DNA of 64,000 nt from Phytoseiulus persimilis (taxonomy: Eukaryota > Arthropoda > Arachnida > Mesostigmata > Phytoseiidae), in contig CM075101.1 of assembly GCA_037576195.1 (NCBI GenBank), positions 43,648,001 through 43,712,000 on the forward strand. Direction: 5' to 3'. The notes beneath the pieces were generated by a model. That model did no database searches. It was given only the letters and a program-made list of their open reading frames with translations, and was not told the origin of the DNA. Made by a program: the position numbers and the translations under genes. Position 1 is the first letter of the stretch. Each line of letters opens with the position of its first letter. Shown in pieces: positions 50,190 to 60,469 of this stretch.

Positions 50190-50330
50190 CTCAGCCCGTC
50201 GCGTCGGGAGAAAACGCGGATGTGTGTTTGTTTCCGCTCGATCGCCGGATGATTTCGGAACCAATCTGAGCATACTTTTCCGAGTCTGGAGGCGTGATTC
50301 CGAGACGAATCTGACCATTACTTTCGAACG
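50190..50330 (-). repeat. Reversed piece of the 45-base minisatellite with tail
   Basis: The minus strand contains two units (GAAAGTAATGGTCAGATTCG, CCAGACTCGGAAAAGTATGC, TCAGATTGGTTCCGAAATCA) followed by a tail-like GAGCGGAAACAAACACACAT. Two units then tail, in the opposite orientation to the other loci, show that the compound unit moved or inverted as a block. Confidence 0.7.
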
Positions 50331-51298
50331 AGGAATAGGAGCTCGTAGTTCTCCCCTGACAAGCCGCACTTGTTTTCGAAGCGCAGCTACTTCATCTGTT
50401 CCGAATCTCTGTACATTTTCACTTGGATTGTCCCCATCGTAGCTAGGTTGTGAGAACTGCGATTTTCATCACCGATTTCTCGCTCTGATGCCATCCTCAA
50501 CACAGCTATTGAAGACGAACGAGAAACAGTCGACGAGTGAATCGAGTGTTCACCTTTCGTCAGTCACATCGACGTGTTGTGATATTCCTAGGGCTCAGAT
50601 GTCTTATTCTCGCCAAGGAATCAATTCCTGAGTTCGAAACCTCATCTTTGCTGGATGTCGCTCTTTGGAGACACTCCATGAGACCGACGAATACTTTGAA
50701 CTCGCTGAGATTGTGCGGGCCGCACCAAGTTGCCCAAACCCGCTCTAGCTGCTTGCTGCTGAGAAGCCGCGGAGGTACATGCACTGACTGCGTCCGAATT
50801 TATCGTATATCCCTTTGTCATAAATCATTTCACAGCGCTTCCCTCGCCACTGTCGATCGAACCACATGGAAAGCCTCGGATGCATTCGATGCGGTCGACA
50901 CCATGGCTATTGAGGACTTGAGCAGAGACTGCTGTATGCCGAAAGGTTGATAAGAAAACTTCGCCTCAAGGTTCACAAACCTGCGAAAGAACGGAATCGG
51001 AAACAGTTATTTCGATGGCTTTGCGTTCCATCACTTCACGAAGCCGATCTCCAGTGCAGTACAAGTGTACTGCACAAAGCCTATCGGCGGTGGAAAGCCA
51101 AAGGGGCTACCGTCCCCGCGCCAGCCAGACCGGAGAGGTTGATTCGATTGACCTCGATGCGAATGCTTGCGAACATAGTTGTCACCGCTGATGAAGAGCC
51201 TCACAAACAATATCCAGATCCCGCCTGACTGTCTTTCGACACTTCAAAGAGACTTGAGATCTTGAGACGGAATCCTACGATAACTTGCGGGGTATTCG
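50331..51298. other. Unassigned sequence, possible decayed ORF2 upstream part
   Basis: A 137-codon (50537-50950) and a 93-codon (50947-51228) + frame overlap by four bases. Since 51299 onward is an ORF2 C-terminus on the same strand, these could be decayed upstream parts, but no reverse transcriptase motif is visible. Confidence 0.35.
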
Positions 51299-51440
51299 AC
51301 TGCTGGCGCTAGCCAGAGCCGGAATACTCAACGCCAAGAGCTGATGAAACTCCCTAGATTCTCCCATAGATTCGGAATGCGCTCGATGTGGAACCCCGGA
51401 AACCGGAAAACATGTCATTCTGGAATGCGAGGAAGGCAAG
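51287..51440 (+). pseudogene. ORF2 C-terminal fragment of a second non-LTR element
   Basis: RGIRLLALARAGILNAKS at 51287-51345 matches the RGSSLLALARAG segment near the C-terminus of the large element at 43560-48400. It is followed by tandem stops (TGATGA), then in another frame CARCGTPETGKHVILEC at 51378-51428, a CCHC knuckle with the same spacing as the large element's. The sequence differs too much to be a recent copy, so it is another family of the same type. The rest of the element was not found. Confidence 0.7.
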
Positions 51441-51825
51441 TACTCTCAGACGGAATTCCGTCAACCGAGAAACTCGAGAAGGACGGAGAATATCCTAAGG
51501 CCATGGGAGAACGATGAAATATGATCTGTGAACGCAAGACAATCCACCCCCGAAGTGCTGATCATGTGTGCTTATGTGAGATCCAATTGAATCCGAATCC
51601 AAAGCTTGCATCGAATGTAAGAAGGTTGGATCCCGTTTTCTGGAATGAGTGACTAAATCGAATGGGAACATAAGAAGTTGCTCTCAGATCAATGGATAGT
51701 GGAGTTACATAAACTCACCAGCCAACCTTTGGCCGACTGGAGTCGGCCGCGTGGCATCGAAGCACTTCTCACTTTCTTCACTGAATCAGCATCATGGTTT
51801 TGAAAAGTATGGTTAAAATTGTCTC
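51441..51825. other. Unassigned sequence before the large minisatellite
   Basis: No gene. The minus-strand frame that crosses the array starts here only because the array itself has no stops. Confidence 0.35.
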
Positions 51826-52881
51826 GTGATCGTTCCTCCAGATTCGGAGAAGTAGTCCAGAGTTGGAAAGTAATGCTCAGATTGGTCCCGGAATCAGCCA
51901 TCCAGAGTTGGAAAGTAATGCTCAGATTGGTCCCGGAATCAGCCCTCCAAACTTGAAGAAGTATGTTCAGATCGGTTCCGGAATCACCCCTCCACGTTTT
52001 GGAAAGTATTGTCAGATTGGTTCCGGAATCAGCCATCCAGAGTTGGAAAGTAATGCTCAGATTGGTCCCGGAATCAGCCCTCCAAACTTGAAGAAGTATG
52101 TTCAGATCGGTTCCGGAATCACCCCTCCACGTTTTGGAAAGTATTGTCAGATTGGTCCCGGAATCAGCCATCCAGAGTTGGAAAGTAATGGCCAGATTTG
52201 TCTCGGAATCACCCCTCCAGAGTTGGAAAGTAATGCTCAGATTGGTCTCGGAATCACCCCTCCAGAGCTGGAAAGTAATGCTCAGATTGGTCCCGGAATC
52301 AGCCATCCAGAGTTGGAAAGTAATGGCCAGATTTGTCTCGGAATCACCCCTCCAGAGTTGGAAAGTAATGCTCAGATTGGTCTCGGAATAACCCCTCCAG
52401 AGTTGGAAAGTAATGCTCAGATTGGTCTCAGAATCACCCCTCCAGAGTTGGGAACTCATGATCAGATCGGTTCCGAGATCACCCCTCCAGAGTTGGAAAG
52501 TAATGGCCAGATTGGTCCCAGAATCACCCCTCCAGAGCTGGGAACTCATGATCAGATTGGTCCCGGAATCACCCCTCCAGAGTTGGAAAGTAATGCTCAG
52601 ATTTGTCTCGGAATCACCCCTCCAGAGTTGGAAAGTAATGCTCAGATTGGTCTCGGAATCACCCCTCCAGAGCTGGAAAGTAATGCTCAGATTGGTCCCG
52701 GAATCAGCCATCCAGAGTTGGAAAGTAATGGCCAGATTTGTCTCGGAATCACCCCTCCAGAGTTGGAAAGTAATGCTCAGATTGGTCTCGGAATCACCCC
52801 TCCAGAGTTGGAAAGTAATGCTCAGATTGGTCCCGGAATCAGCCATCCAGAGTTGGAAAGTATTGTCAGATTGGTCTCGGA
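51826..52881 (+). repeat. Large 45-base minisatellite, left part
   Basis: After a diverged lead-in, 22 units run from 51878 to 52866, all 45 bases except the last at 44. A unit reads CAGATTGGTCCCGGAATCAC, then CCCTCCAGAGTTGG, then AAAGTAATGCT, with variants. Unit types recur in groups of three (135 bases): one trio occurs twice in tandem at 51878-52147, a second trio occurs three times (52148, 52283, 52688) and a third appears at 52418 and again after the SINE. Because 45 is a multiple of three and the unit has no stops in several frames, 347- and 385-codon frames appear on + and -; these are artefacts of periodicity. Confidence 0.95.
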
Positions 52882-53148
52882 CCGGCTCGTTGGCCGTGTG
52901 GCATAAACCAACGCCTTGGGTGCCACGCTAAGCTAGCAATCGCGGGTTCGATCCCCGGCCGGGACAACAAATTTCTTGAGTGGTAAAAAGAGGATTCAAT
53001 TTATATCAGAATTGAATCTGAACCATCTTAAGACCCAAGCCCACCGCCCGCAATGGGATTTGCGAGGCGATAGGGAGTGTTTCTGAAGCAATACCGAAAG
53101 GTGATTCCGGGACACTTCTGAGGGCTGGCTGAGAGGTTCAGCCGGGAG

Positions 53149-53178
<30 letters not shown>
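52882..53178 (+). mobile_element. tRNA-derived SINE copy 1
   Basis: The 5' part is tRNA-like: an A-box-type TTGGCCGTGTGGCATA near 52891 and a perfect B box GGTTCGATCCC at about 52947, both RNA polymerase III promoter elements. A tRNA-unrelated body follows, with a hairpin GATTCAATT/AATTGAATC at 52993-53018, then a 30-base poly-A (53149-53178). It is flanked by the duplication GATTGGTCTCGGA at 52869-52881 and 53179-53191, taken from the minisatellite. It has no coding capacity and would need a LINE reverse transcriptase to move. The long pure poly-A suggests a recent insertion. Confidence 0.93.
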
Positions 53179-53180
<2 letters not shown>

Positions 53181-53425
53181 TTGGTCTCGGAATCACCCCT
53201 CCAGAGCTGGGAACTCATGATCAGATCGGTTCCGAGATCACCCCTATAGAGTTGGAAAGTAATGGCCAGATTGGTCCCAGAATCACCCCTCCAGAGCTGG
53301 GAACTCATGATCAGATTGGTCCCGGAATCACCCCTCCACGTTTTGGAAAGAATAGTCAGACTCGTACCGGAATCACCTCTCCAGACTCGGTAGAGTATGT
53401 TCAGATTGGTCCCAGAATCACCTTC
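53179..53425 (+). repeat. 45-base minisatellite, right part after the SINE
   Basis: Continuation of the array interrupted by the SINE: about five and a half units. The first three are the same trio (ending GGGAACTCATGAT, GTAATGGC, GGGAACTCATGAT) found at 52418; the last two are more diverged (CGTTTTGGAAAGAATAGT, CCAGACTCGGTAGAGTATGT), as expected at an array edge. Confidence 0.92.
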
Positions 53426-53490
53426 ATGTCTTCCAGAAAAAGTGCGGACAAACTGACAAACGGACAGACTAAGCCGATTATATGTAGTAG
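53426..53490 (+). repeat. Conserved tail after the large minisatellite
   Basis: GTCTTCCAGAAAAAGTGCGG, ACAAACTGACAAACGGACAG, ACTAAGCCGATTATATGTAG. Shares order and spacing with 41777-41822, and in reverse complement with 4926-4970 and 5418-5462. Confidence 0.75.
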
Positions 53491-53805
53491 GGATTCGTCG
53501 TTGTTTATACTGAGGTAGCGTGACCCTCCGCGCTTCACTCCGGAGGATAGAAATCGAGCTGAAAGCAAAGGCAAGGGACGAACATTCGAATGCTCCGCTG
53601 CTTGAAGTTGTGGAATCGGAAAGTATTTGTTGGAGCATATTACATGTCATTGAGTTTGCAGACGGTACTTTGCGAGACTTCCCATCATCCAAGTTGGATT
53701 CCGGCGAGGGAGACCCACGTCTAGATTTAGCGAGGAACTCGTCGGAGACTCTCGACTTTTTCGCAGCTAACCATACTTGCCCCCGTACCTTGAACGTCGG
53801 CATTT
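53491..53805. other. Unassigned spacer
   Basis: A 95-codon + frame (53520-53807) without recognised domain lies between the minisatellite tail and the hAT MITE. Confidence 0.35.
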
Positions 53806-53813
53806 AGTTAAGC

Positions 53814-54198
53814 CAGGGGTGGGCAACTTTTTGCGGCCCGCGGGCCGCAAAATCTGTTTCGCGGGCCGCAGTGCAGAGGAACATCGCGGCGGTTCAAACT
53901 TCGGGCCGCTTCAGAGAACGTATCTCAGCGAGCTTTTTGTATTCGTGGACCTTATGACGTGACTCCAAAGAGCAACAACCGACAAAGATGGGGTTTCGAA
54001 CTCAGGCATTGTTTTCTTGCCGAGAATGAGAAAACTGGGCTCCAGAAATATCATGACACGTCGATGTGACGTACGAAAAGTGAACACTCCATGGAAGTGC
54101 CTCCATGGAAGCGATTTGGCGATTTTGAGCGATTGAGATGTGCAAAACCCTGCTCAAACGCAGGTGTCAACTCGCCGGCCGCACTTTGCCCACCTCTG
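53814..54198. mobile_element. hAT MITE with 8-base target duplication
   Basis: A 385-base element bounded by AGTTAAGC at 53806-53813 and 54199-54206, a perfect 8-base duplication, the hallmark of hAT. The left terminus is CAGGGGTGGGCAACTTT; the right in reverse complement is CAGAGGTGGGCAAAGTG; TGCGGCC follows in both. Just inside the left end is a perfect palindrome GCGGCCCGCGGGCCGC. No transposase is encoded. hAT transposase remnants exist at 38-40 kb, but their termini were not found, so a source relation is unproven. Confidence 0.92.
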
Positions 54199-54206
54199 AG
54201 TTAAGC

Positions 54207-57200
54207 GAATTTCCGATAGAGACTCTATCGAGCCTCTCGAATGTCCTGATTCTGAGGGCTCGGGTGGGCAGCTCCACATGTGGTACTTCATGCACCACAT
54301 TCCTCGATTCCTCGCCCTTGAATTCCAACGCAGTACAGTACGCGCATGCTGTATCTATTTCCCATATGAGCAAATTAGCGGTATAATCACACTGGGGGTC
54401 GTGGTTGTCACGCCTCAATCCTGAATGTTTGGAACACTGAACCCGATGTATTCGTTCACTGCTACACCCGAGTCGTTTTTTCCTCTGTCCTGTTCTCTCC
54501 TCAGTGCCAAAGTTGTTCCATTTCTGAAGCCAAACTCCGCGCTCTCCGTTCTCACTCAACCTCCAGTCTTCCGAGGCGCGTTTCCTCAGTTTCTGGAGCC
54601 GAACTCCGTGCTCTCTGATCTACCGAGCCTTCCAACCTCGCTTCCCTTTGCTCCTCAGTTCCTCTCGCCAAGTAAGGAAGCTTATATCCTCCCTTCTGAG
54701 CCGCCCGGCAACATGCCGTGAGTTTCACGTCGATTCGATCAATCGCGCGGGAGATCAAATAAGATAAACGAACAAACGGATCCTGCATTTTCATGTTGAG
54801 AGAATTGAGAACATGTCGAGAATTATTTGGCTCTTTGCGATCAGGCTGCGCCAATGACGCCTCTGAAAAAAAGGGGAGGAAGTCAGTCCATCTCCAAGAA
54901 GATCCCGTGTGCGCGCCTGCATTCATGCGCTCAGTGGTGAACCCTGCGACGTTTTACGATGCTGCCAATGGGAGCAGCATCGAAGATTACGGAATTCTTT
55001 GACAAAGGGACAAACTCAGCCGATTTAGGTCCGCGAACCGATTCCCGATGACCAGCTCCACTGCCCCTGAGAAGCTTTCTACCATTCTTGCACCGCAGTA
55101 CCGGAGATCCCGCGATCAGACCCCGCTAAGCTGGAATGCTCATTGCACTCTATCTACGCTGAGTTGAGGTGGAAGACGGTGAGGCAGTCCAGCCGGCACC
55201 AAATGCCTAGGTGATCGAGGGCGTCAGACGAGAAGTAAAGGGAGCCTCTGCCACTCCATCACAGCAACAAGAAAACGGATCAGAATATTTCGCAAGCCCA
55301 ATCCCCACGGAACCGAAGCGACTGGCGATGTAAAGTACCGTCTGATCATCTCCACGGGGGGTATCGTCCCTGGGTTAACCTAGACTCATCGTCACACTTT
55401 CTTCCAAATCACATAATAATCGCAATCATACGCGGGCTCCCTCTGCCTCGAGAGTGCGCGAAATGATCGAGGCTCCCATCAGCAGACGGTGGGGGAGAGG
55501 GTAGAGCCCTGACGAGCCGCTTTTCTGTTCTTGGCGACGGAGGCGGGAGGTCGTTTCCTCTAAGCAAGCTGACACATGAGGCTTTCACCGTAGTCGTATA
55601 ACGACGTCGCCCGACTATGAGAGCACAATGCAGCCCCTTGCGGCAGAAAGAAGAGCTTGTTGATACTGAGAGCACATCAAGGAGCTCTGCGTAAATCTCA
55701 ATCTATCGACTGATGATGGGGAAAAGTTGGCTCGTTCTTCTCCTCCGCTTCTCCATTCTGCTCTCGTGAGTTGGCGACGTGGGGAAAACTGAGCGCTGGG
55801 CGGGTATCGGAATTCAAGAGGAGAAATTTGAAAATACGTTACCGAGGAATCTGTGGACATTGCGAGCAGTGCAGTCCGGCGGGAATTGTTTCCCGTACTT
55901 TCTCCGTTTATTCCAATATTTGAATTCTGCAGGCGAACTACGCAGAGAGCTCCATCGGCCCCGGACCGCGTCCTAAGAGCAAGTTCTACAAATGGAGCCC
56001 GGAGCAGTTCCACGGACACTTCTCCACTTTTAGTCTCCTGCTCTCAATCGAGGAGCCTCGAGCTTTGCATCAGTTTCAGATGCACTCAGGAAACTGGACA
56101 GAAGTTTTTCAGACCCGGAGTGGATGGGTGAAAAGTAAAGCACTGGCCGCCGACTCGGTGCAACTTTTAAAACGGCTTGCTGTTTGAGAGCTCTCGATCA
56201 CGCATGGAATTCATCGGCGTTGTGCGCAGTCAAGCAATGATCGGATTGCCAGAATAGATCGCGGTGCTCCGTCGTTGCACGAGAGTTACGCACGACTTCA
56301 ACCGTAATCAAATTTATTTCGATGGCTCCAAGTGCAGCCAGCCGTAGGCGCGCATCTGAAGTCTCATTTCGATCGGATTCGCGGGGACCTAGGCTGTCAT
56401 AGTCCAGGCTTCATAGACACTACCCGGAAAGATTCAGGCTCACTCTGTAACTTCGCTAAGAGCGAATTCAATGACCGGTAGAGTGTAACTCGAGAACCAT
56501 GATCAGAACTGCATCCAGAAAGTGAACCCTGGATCAGCATGATCAACTTCGTTGTGATCATGATCAGAATGTTCATTGGAATGAATATTCGGATTTCCTG
56601 ATTTTTCTCGCGCGGGCAACGCTCCATGGGTGGGGGCACTACGTAGCATGGTCCCCGTGTACCGCTTCGCGTTGTTCCATACAAGTTTGACACCCCTCCC
56701 ATGGATTGACTCCGTGTTGAGGGCGGATCCATGTAGCCGCAACACTCCCGCCACTCACGCAAGAAGAATCATCAGTAGAACTGAGAAGTTGAGGCATTAT
56801 ACATCAATCATTACCAGCAGTCCATGGATCTATGGGTAGATGTGTGGATGGAATAATGTATTATTTATTTTAATGTAGGCTTACATTCTACCGGCGAGGG
56901 TTCGCTTGTTGTGCCGGAAGCTAGCCGCAACGAAACTGAAACCACCCAGAGTTCTGCTTTGCAGCACTGTCGACTAGCACTTATCACTCGCTCCGCCGTC
57001 AGCGGCTTGCTTCCAATATACTGGTCGTTGATCAGATCGATGTGGAACGTAAGCCTACGAAACCACTAGTTTAGCAGCTGAACTTGGCCCCGTTATTTAT
57101 TTTATACATTTTTGTCATCATGGCAGGAGGGGAAATCCCTTCGGACACCACGGGTAAGATTGGGGAGTCCCTTACCCGGGTATAATGTATTATGGATCAT

Positions 57201-57269
57201 TGCGATGAAAACTGATGAATCATGCCATCAGGAACCCGTCCAACCATCTTCCTTCAAGGACAGACGGGT
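54207..57269. other. Unassigned sequence
   Basis: About 3 kb with no supported gene. A loosely repeated block TTTCTGAAGCCAAACTCCGC / TTTCTGGAGCCGAACTCCGT lies at 54518 and 54588. A TGATCATGATC tract lies near 56550. The longest frame is 134 codons on - at 55615-56019, not recognised. Confidence 0.35.
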
Positions 57270-58366
57270 GTACAGAATGATAAATGCCGGTTGACCCAGG
57301 GTTTCAGTCTTAGTCTGAAGGGCTCAATGTGCATAGGTATGATGACAACCAAGTTGATCATGACTTCCCTTCAGTTATGAGTTGTGCTATCCATAAAAGA
57401 ACTTTAGGTATCCCAGGAGAGCCGATTACTCTTTCCATGGCGAAACATTCGGTAAGGGACCGAACATTTGGGGGGAAAAAACCGTTCCAAATCACAGATC
57501 ACCAGGGCTGCTGAATAGGGCCAGAAAAGCACGGAAAATGCATTGATAATGGCAGAAGAAACGGGGAGAAAGACACTGAAGATGGTCGAAAAAGGCACTG
57601 GCAATAGGCACGGATTCTCGGAAATCTCCGGGGGAAAAATTCGAGAAACAGAGTGCCCCCTGATCCCATTCATATAGCGAGATTGTGCGATAGAATATGA
57701 CCGAATGAAAAGTCGAGTCGGACTTATCTACGGTGACTTCCGAATACCGTACCTCGGCCAAATCTCTCCTCAGAACGGCTCAAAATCCGACCCACCTACT
57801 GCGCGTGCATGTGTATGGGAACGACGTGAGGCTGGAGTTTCCATATCTTGCCGATATCGGAGATCCCAGCGGCTCAGAGCCGATTCCATGTGGCCGAGCC
57901 CACCCCGGGCTAGCGAAGGGAAGCTTCTCCTCGTAGATTCATGGGCGGCAAATGAAGAAATGCGCTTCCAAAAGTCGTTTCACCGGTTGGAATCCAGCTC
58001 ATGAAAGAAATCATTCCTGAAGGGTGCAAAGGTCTAGTTCAGCCATTGGACGTCATCTTTGTCCGACCATATAGGTCATTCGTCCGTTTCATAGCAGACA
58101 CTGTCAACGATGATACTCTGCTCAACTTATGGCACTTGCACGAAATCTTGGCCTCGCAGTCCTTTGTCCTCTTTCAGTTCTGCGCGCCGCGATTCAGTGA
58201 TACTAGTCTAGCCTTTCAGAAGTCGGGGTATACGAATACGGCGCCCGGCACATGGCACGGAACGTCGCAGAGAGCGACGTTCCGTGCCAAGAAAGAAAAA
58301 CCCATCGATCCTGCCCATAATGAACGATACAGCTCCTTAACGACGTGTGATCCCACCTTGGAATAA
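57270..58366 (+). pseudogene. Decayed DDE-type DNA transposase
   Basis: Pieces in order: a first-aspartate-like region at 57280-57330 (LTQGFSLSLKGS, decayed); IHKRTLGIPGEPITLSMA at about 57390-57440; GKLLLVDSWAAN at 57917-57952, the second catalytic Asp; then, after a frameshift at about 58001, EIIPEGCKGLVQPLDVIF and VRPYRSFVRFIADTVNDD, followed by FVLFQFCAPRF and FQKSGYTNTAPG. The IPxGxxxLxQPLDV text followed by F-R-x-Y-K-like residues is typical of the DDE endonuclease superfamily used by Tc1-mariner/pogo-related elements. The stop TAA (58364-58366) lies within the SINE target site. Several frameshifts and stops make it inactive. Precise family uncertain. Confidence 0.65.
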
Positions 58367-58369
58367 TCT

Positions 58370-58640
58370 CTGTTTTCGGCTGAACCTCTCAGCCAGCCCT
58401 CAGGAGTGTCCCGGATTCACCTTTCGGTATTGCTTCAGTAACACTCCCTATCGCCTCGCAAATCCCATTGCGGGCGGTGGGCTTGGGTCTTAAGATGGTT
58501 CAGATTTAATTCTGATATAAATTAAATCCTCTTTTTACCACATAAGAAATTTGTTGTCCCGGCCGGGGATCGAACCCGCGATTGCTAGCTTAGCGTGGCA
58601 CCCAAGGCGTTGGTTTATGCCACACGGCCAACGAGCCGGA
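58370..58640 (-). mobile_element. tRNA-derived SINE copy 2
   Basis: Reverse-strand copy of the SINE at 52882, differing at about seven of 267 body positions. Flanked by a perfect 16-base duplication CACCTTGGAATAATCT at 58354-58369 and 58641-58656. The B box GGTTCGATCCC is intact. The body hairpin is GATTTAATT/AATTAAATC, a paired change relative to copy 1. The poly-A tail is reduced to a few A, unlike copy 1. It is inserted at the stop codon of the DDE transposase remnant. Confidence 0.95.
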
Positions 58641-58656
58641 CACCTTGGAATAATCT

Positions 58657-60193
58657 AGAAATATGAAAGCTTCAGCTCCACCTCGTGCTTGTCTACTGGG
58701 TGGGTCGGGCGAAAAAGCGTTTTGAGCTTCCCAGAGGAAAAAGTGTGTCTCATCCGACTTTTCATGTTTTGAACTTCTCAGCCGAATCTCGCTCTATGAA
58801 TGGGGGCACGGCAGACCAACTTTTGTAGCTGGATTTTCCGGAGGACTCGCAGGCGAGCATGTTCCGAGAGTGCCCCTCGATTCATCGGAAGTGGATGATT
58901 ACTCATGGTATCCGATCTACTTTGGGAAAGCGAACGTGGTGTCGACTGTTCGCTCGGTGTATTCGAGCTTTCTTATCGCTTAGCTTATCTTCCCAATGTG
59001 GATGGCGATAAACACGAGCTAGGACATCAATTGCGGGCTCTGGAGCAGAGCCTTGGATCTTCTCATGGAGACGGCGTCCTCTGCAACGAAATCTTTGAGT
59101 ATTTCATCGATTTTTAAGGCATGTGAGTCAACGACATCAAGCCAACTTCCTCATCGAATCGATATGGGCTGAATTGGCAAGGCAAATGTTGCAGCAATAT
59201 CTTTGAATCCGTGCACGTGCAACGTGTTCGCGTATACTTTCTCCACTTGGATCTGAGAGAATCGACATAGGTTACAAACACCGTTTCAGGAAACAGAACC
59301 GGTAGCGCTCCCGCAGCCTGCTTCGTGTTTCCTTCACGGAGAGCAAATCATAATCATGCTTTACGCCTCCGGGCCACGGCACGCTCACAGAAGTGCGGAA
59401 AGCTTGTGCTGTTGTCGCACGACTCGTTCCTCCGACAAGTTCTGGTAATCAAAGAGTAGGCAGACATGGTTATGCGCGTGACGAGTGAACCCATTATTGT
59501 ATTCACAACGCACTGGCCTTCTGCATACATGGTTCCATTGATGGAAACCCTAAATATCGACTCGTCGATCTAGTCGAGGATTACGTCAACGGTTCCTTCA
59601 TAAAACTTCTGCTAGTGGGTTTCCCGCCACCTCGAGTAATACAGTATGCTTCTATCTGGCTTTTCCAATTCATAGACGAGGATATTAGCTTGAACCAGTT
59701 TTCTCAAGAACTCAAGGTAGAACTCGCTTCCTTCCTTCGATAAATTCACAGCTTTCGTGCAGTGGCCTCGCGGTTCGCACACATGATTGAGGAACTAAAG
59801 TTGAAATATGGAGTTGGAGGGTCAAGGAGGCGCAGGGAGGAACTTTTGACGACGGATTTCTTGGGAATTGGATAAGAAAGGCCAGCGCACTGGAATTCCG
59901 CCAAAAAAGGCAAGCAGAGACAATTATGGCAAAACCCCTGCATTTCTGAGCTCTACAAATTAAGTCCAGGTACATGGGTCCCTCATCTTCTGCCTTCAGC
60001 TAGTCCCGTCAGCCAGCACAAACCGAACAGAATGAAACGTCGTTCCGGCAGCGTAAAGGGCACGAGCTAGGGAATGGAAGGCAGGACAGCACATCCGAAT
60101 GCTCTTTGATGTCAGAGAGAAAACTCAAAGGTGCGAATATCGTATGAAAAACCCGATCCTCTCATGCTTTCGCTCTTGGTTCTCCTGTGCAAG
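58657..60193. other. Unassigned sequence
   Basis: A 70-codon frame at 58905-59117 (+) and an 87-codon frame at 59712-59975 (-), neither recognised. The first few hundred bases may still be 3' sequence of the DDE element. Confidence 0.35.
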
Positions 60194-60416
60194 AACTGGC
60201 TGATACAATCGGGGCTGTACTGTCTCCTCCAGTGGGACTGAAAGTTCAGATCACGAAAAGAACTTCGACATTCATGAATAGTCGAAGAGTCTTGGAACCG
60301 GAAATGGTTGCACGATATTATATTTCCATTCATTCCGAGCTGAGTGAGCACATATCCCGCGAGCTTGATTGCTGGGGAAGCCAAAACAGAAGTTCACTCG
60401 TTGCGATTGATTTTCT
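60194..60416 (+). CDS. Candidate exon
   Basis: A strong pyrimidine-rich acceptor (TGCTTTCGCTCTTGGTTCTC then CTGTGCAAG) precedes about 74 open codons containing ELADTIGAVLSPPVGLKVQ and VARYYISIHSELSEHISREL, ending at TTTTCT|GTAGGT, an acceptable donor. The peptide looks protein-like but I do not recognise it and no neighbouring exon joins it. A chance frame remains possible. Confidence 0.22.
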
Positions 60417-60469
60417 GTAGGTGAATGGTGTGGAAGCTACAGTGATGATCATGATCTTAATTCGATGAT

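Noticed and set aside
51689..52906. 347-codon (+) and 385-codon (-) open frames as a repetitive protein
   Set aside because: The frames exist because a 45-base unit without stops is repeated in phase; they open on both strands at once, stop at the array edges, and the array is interrupted by a SINE.
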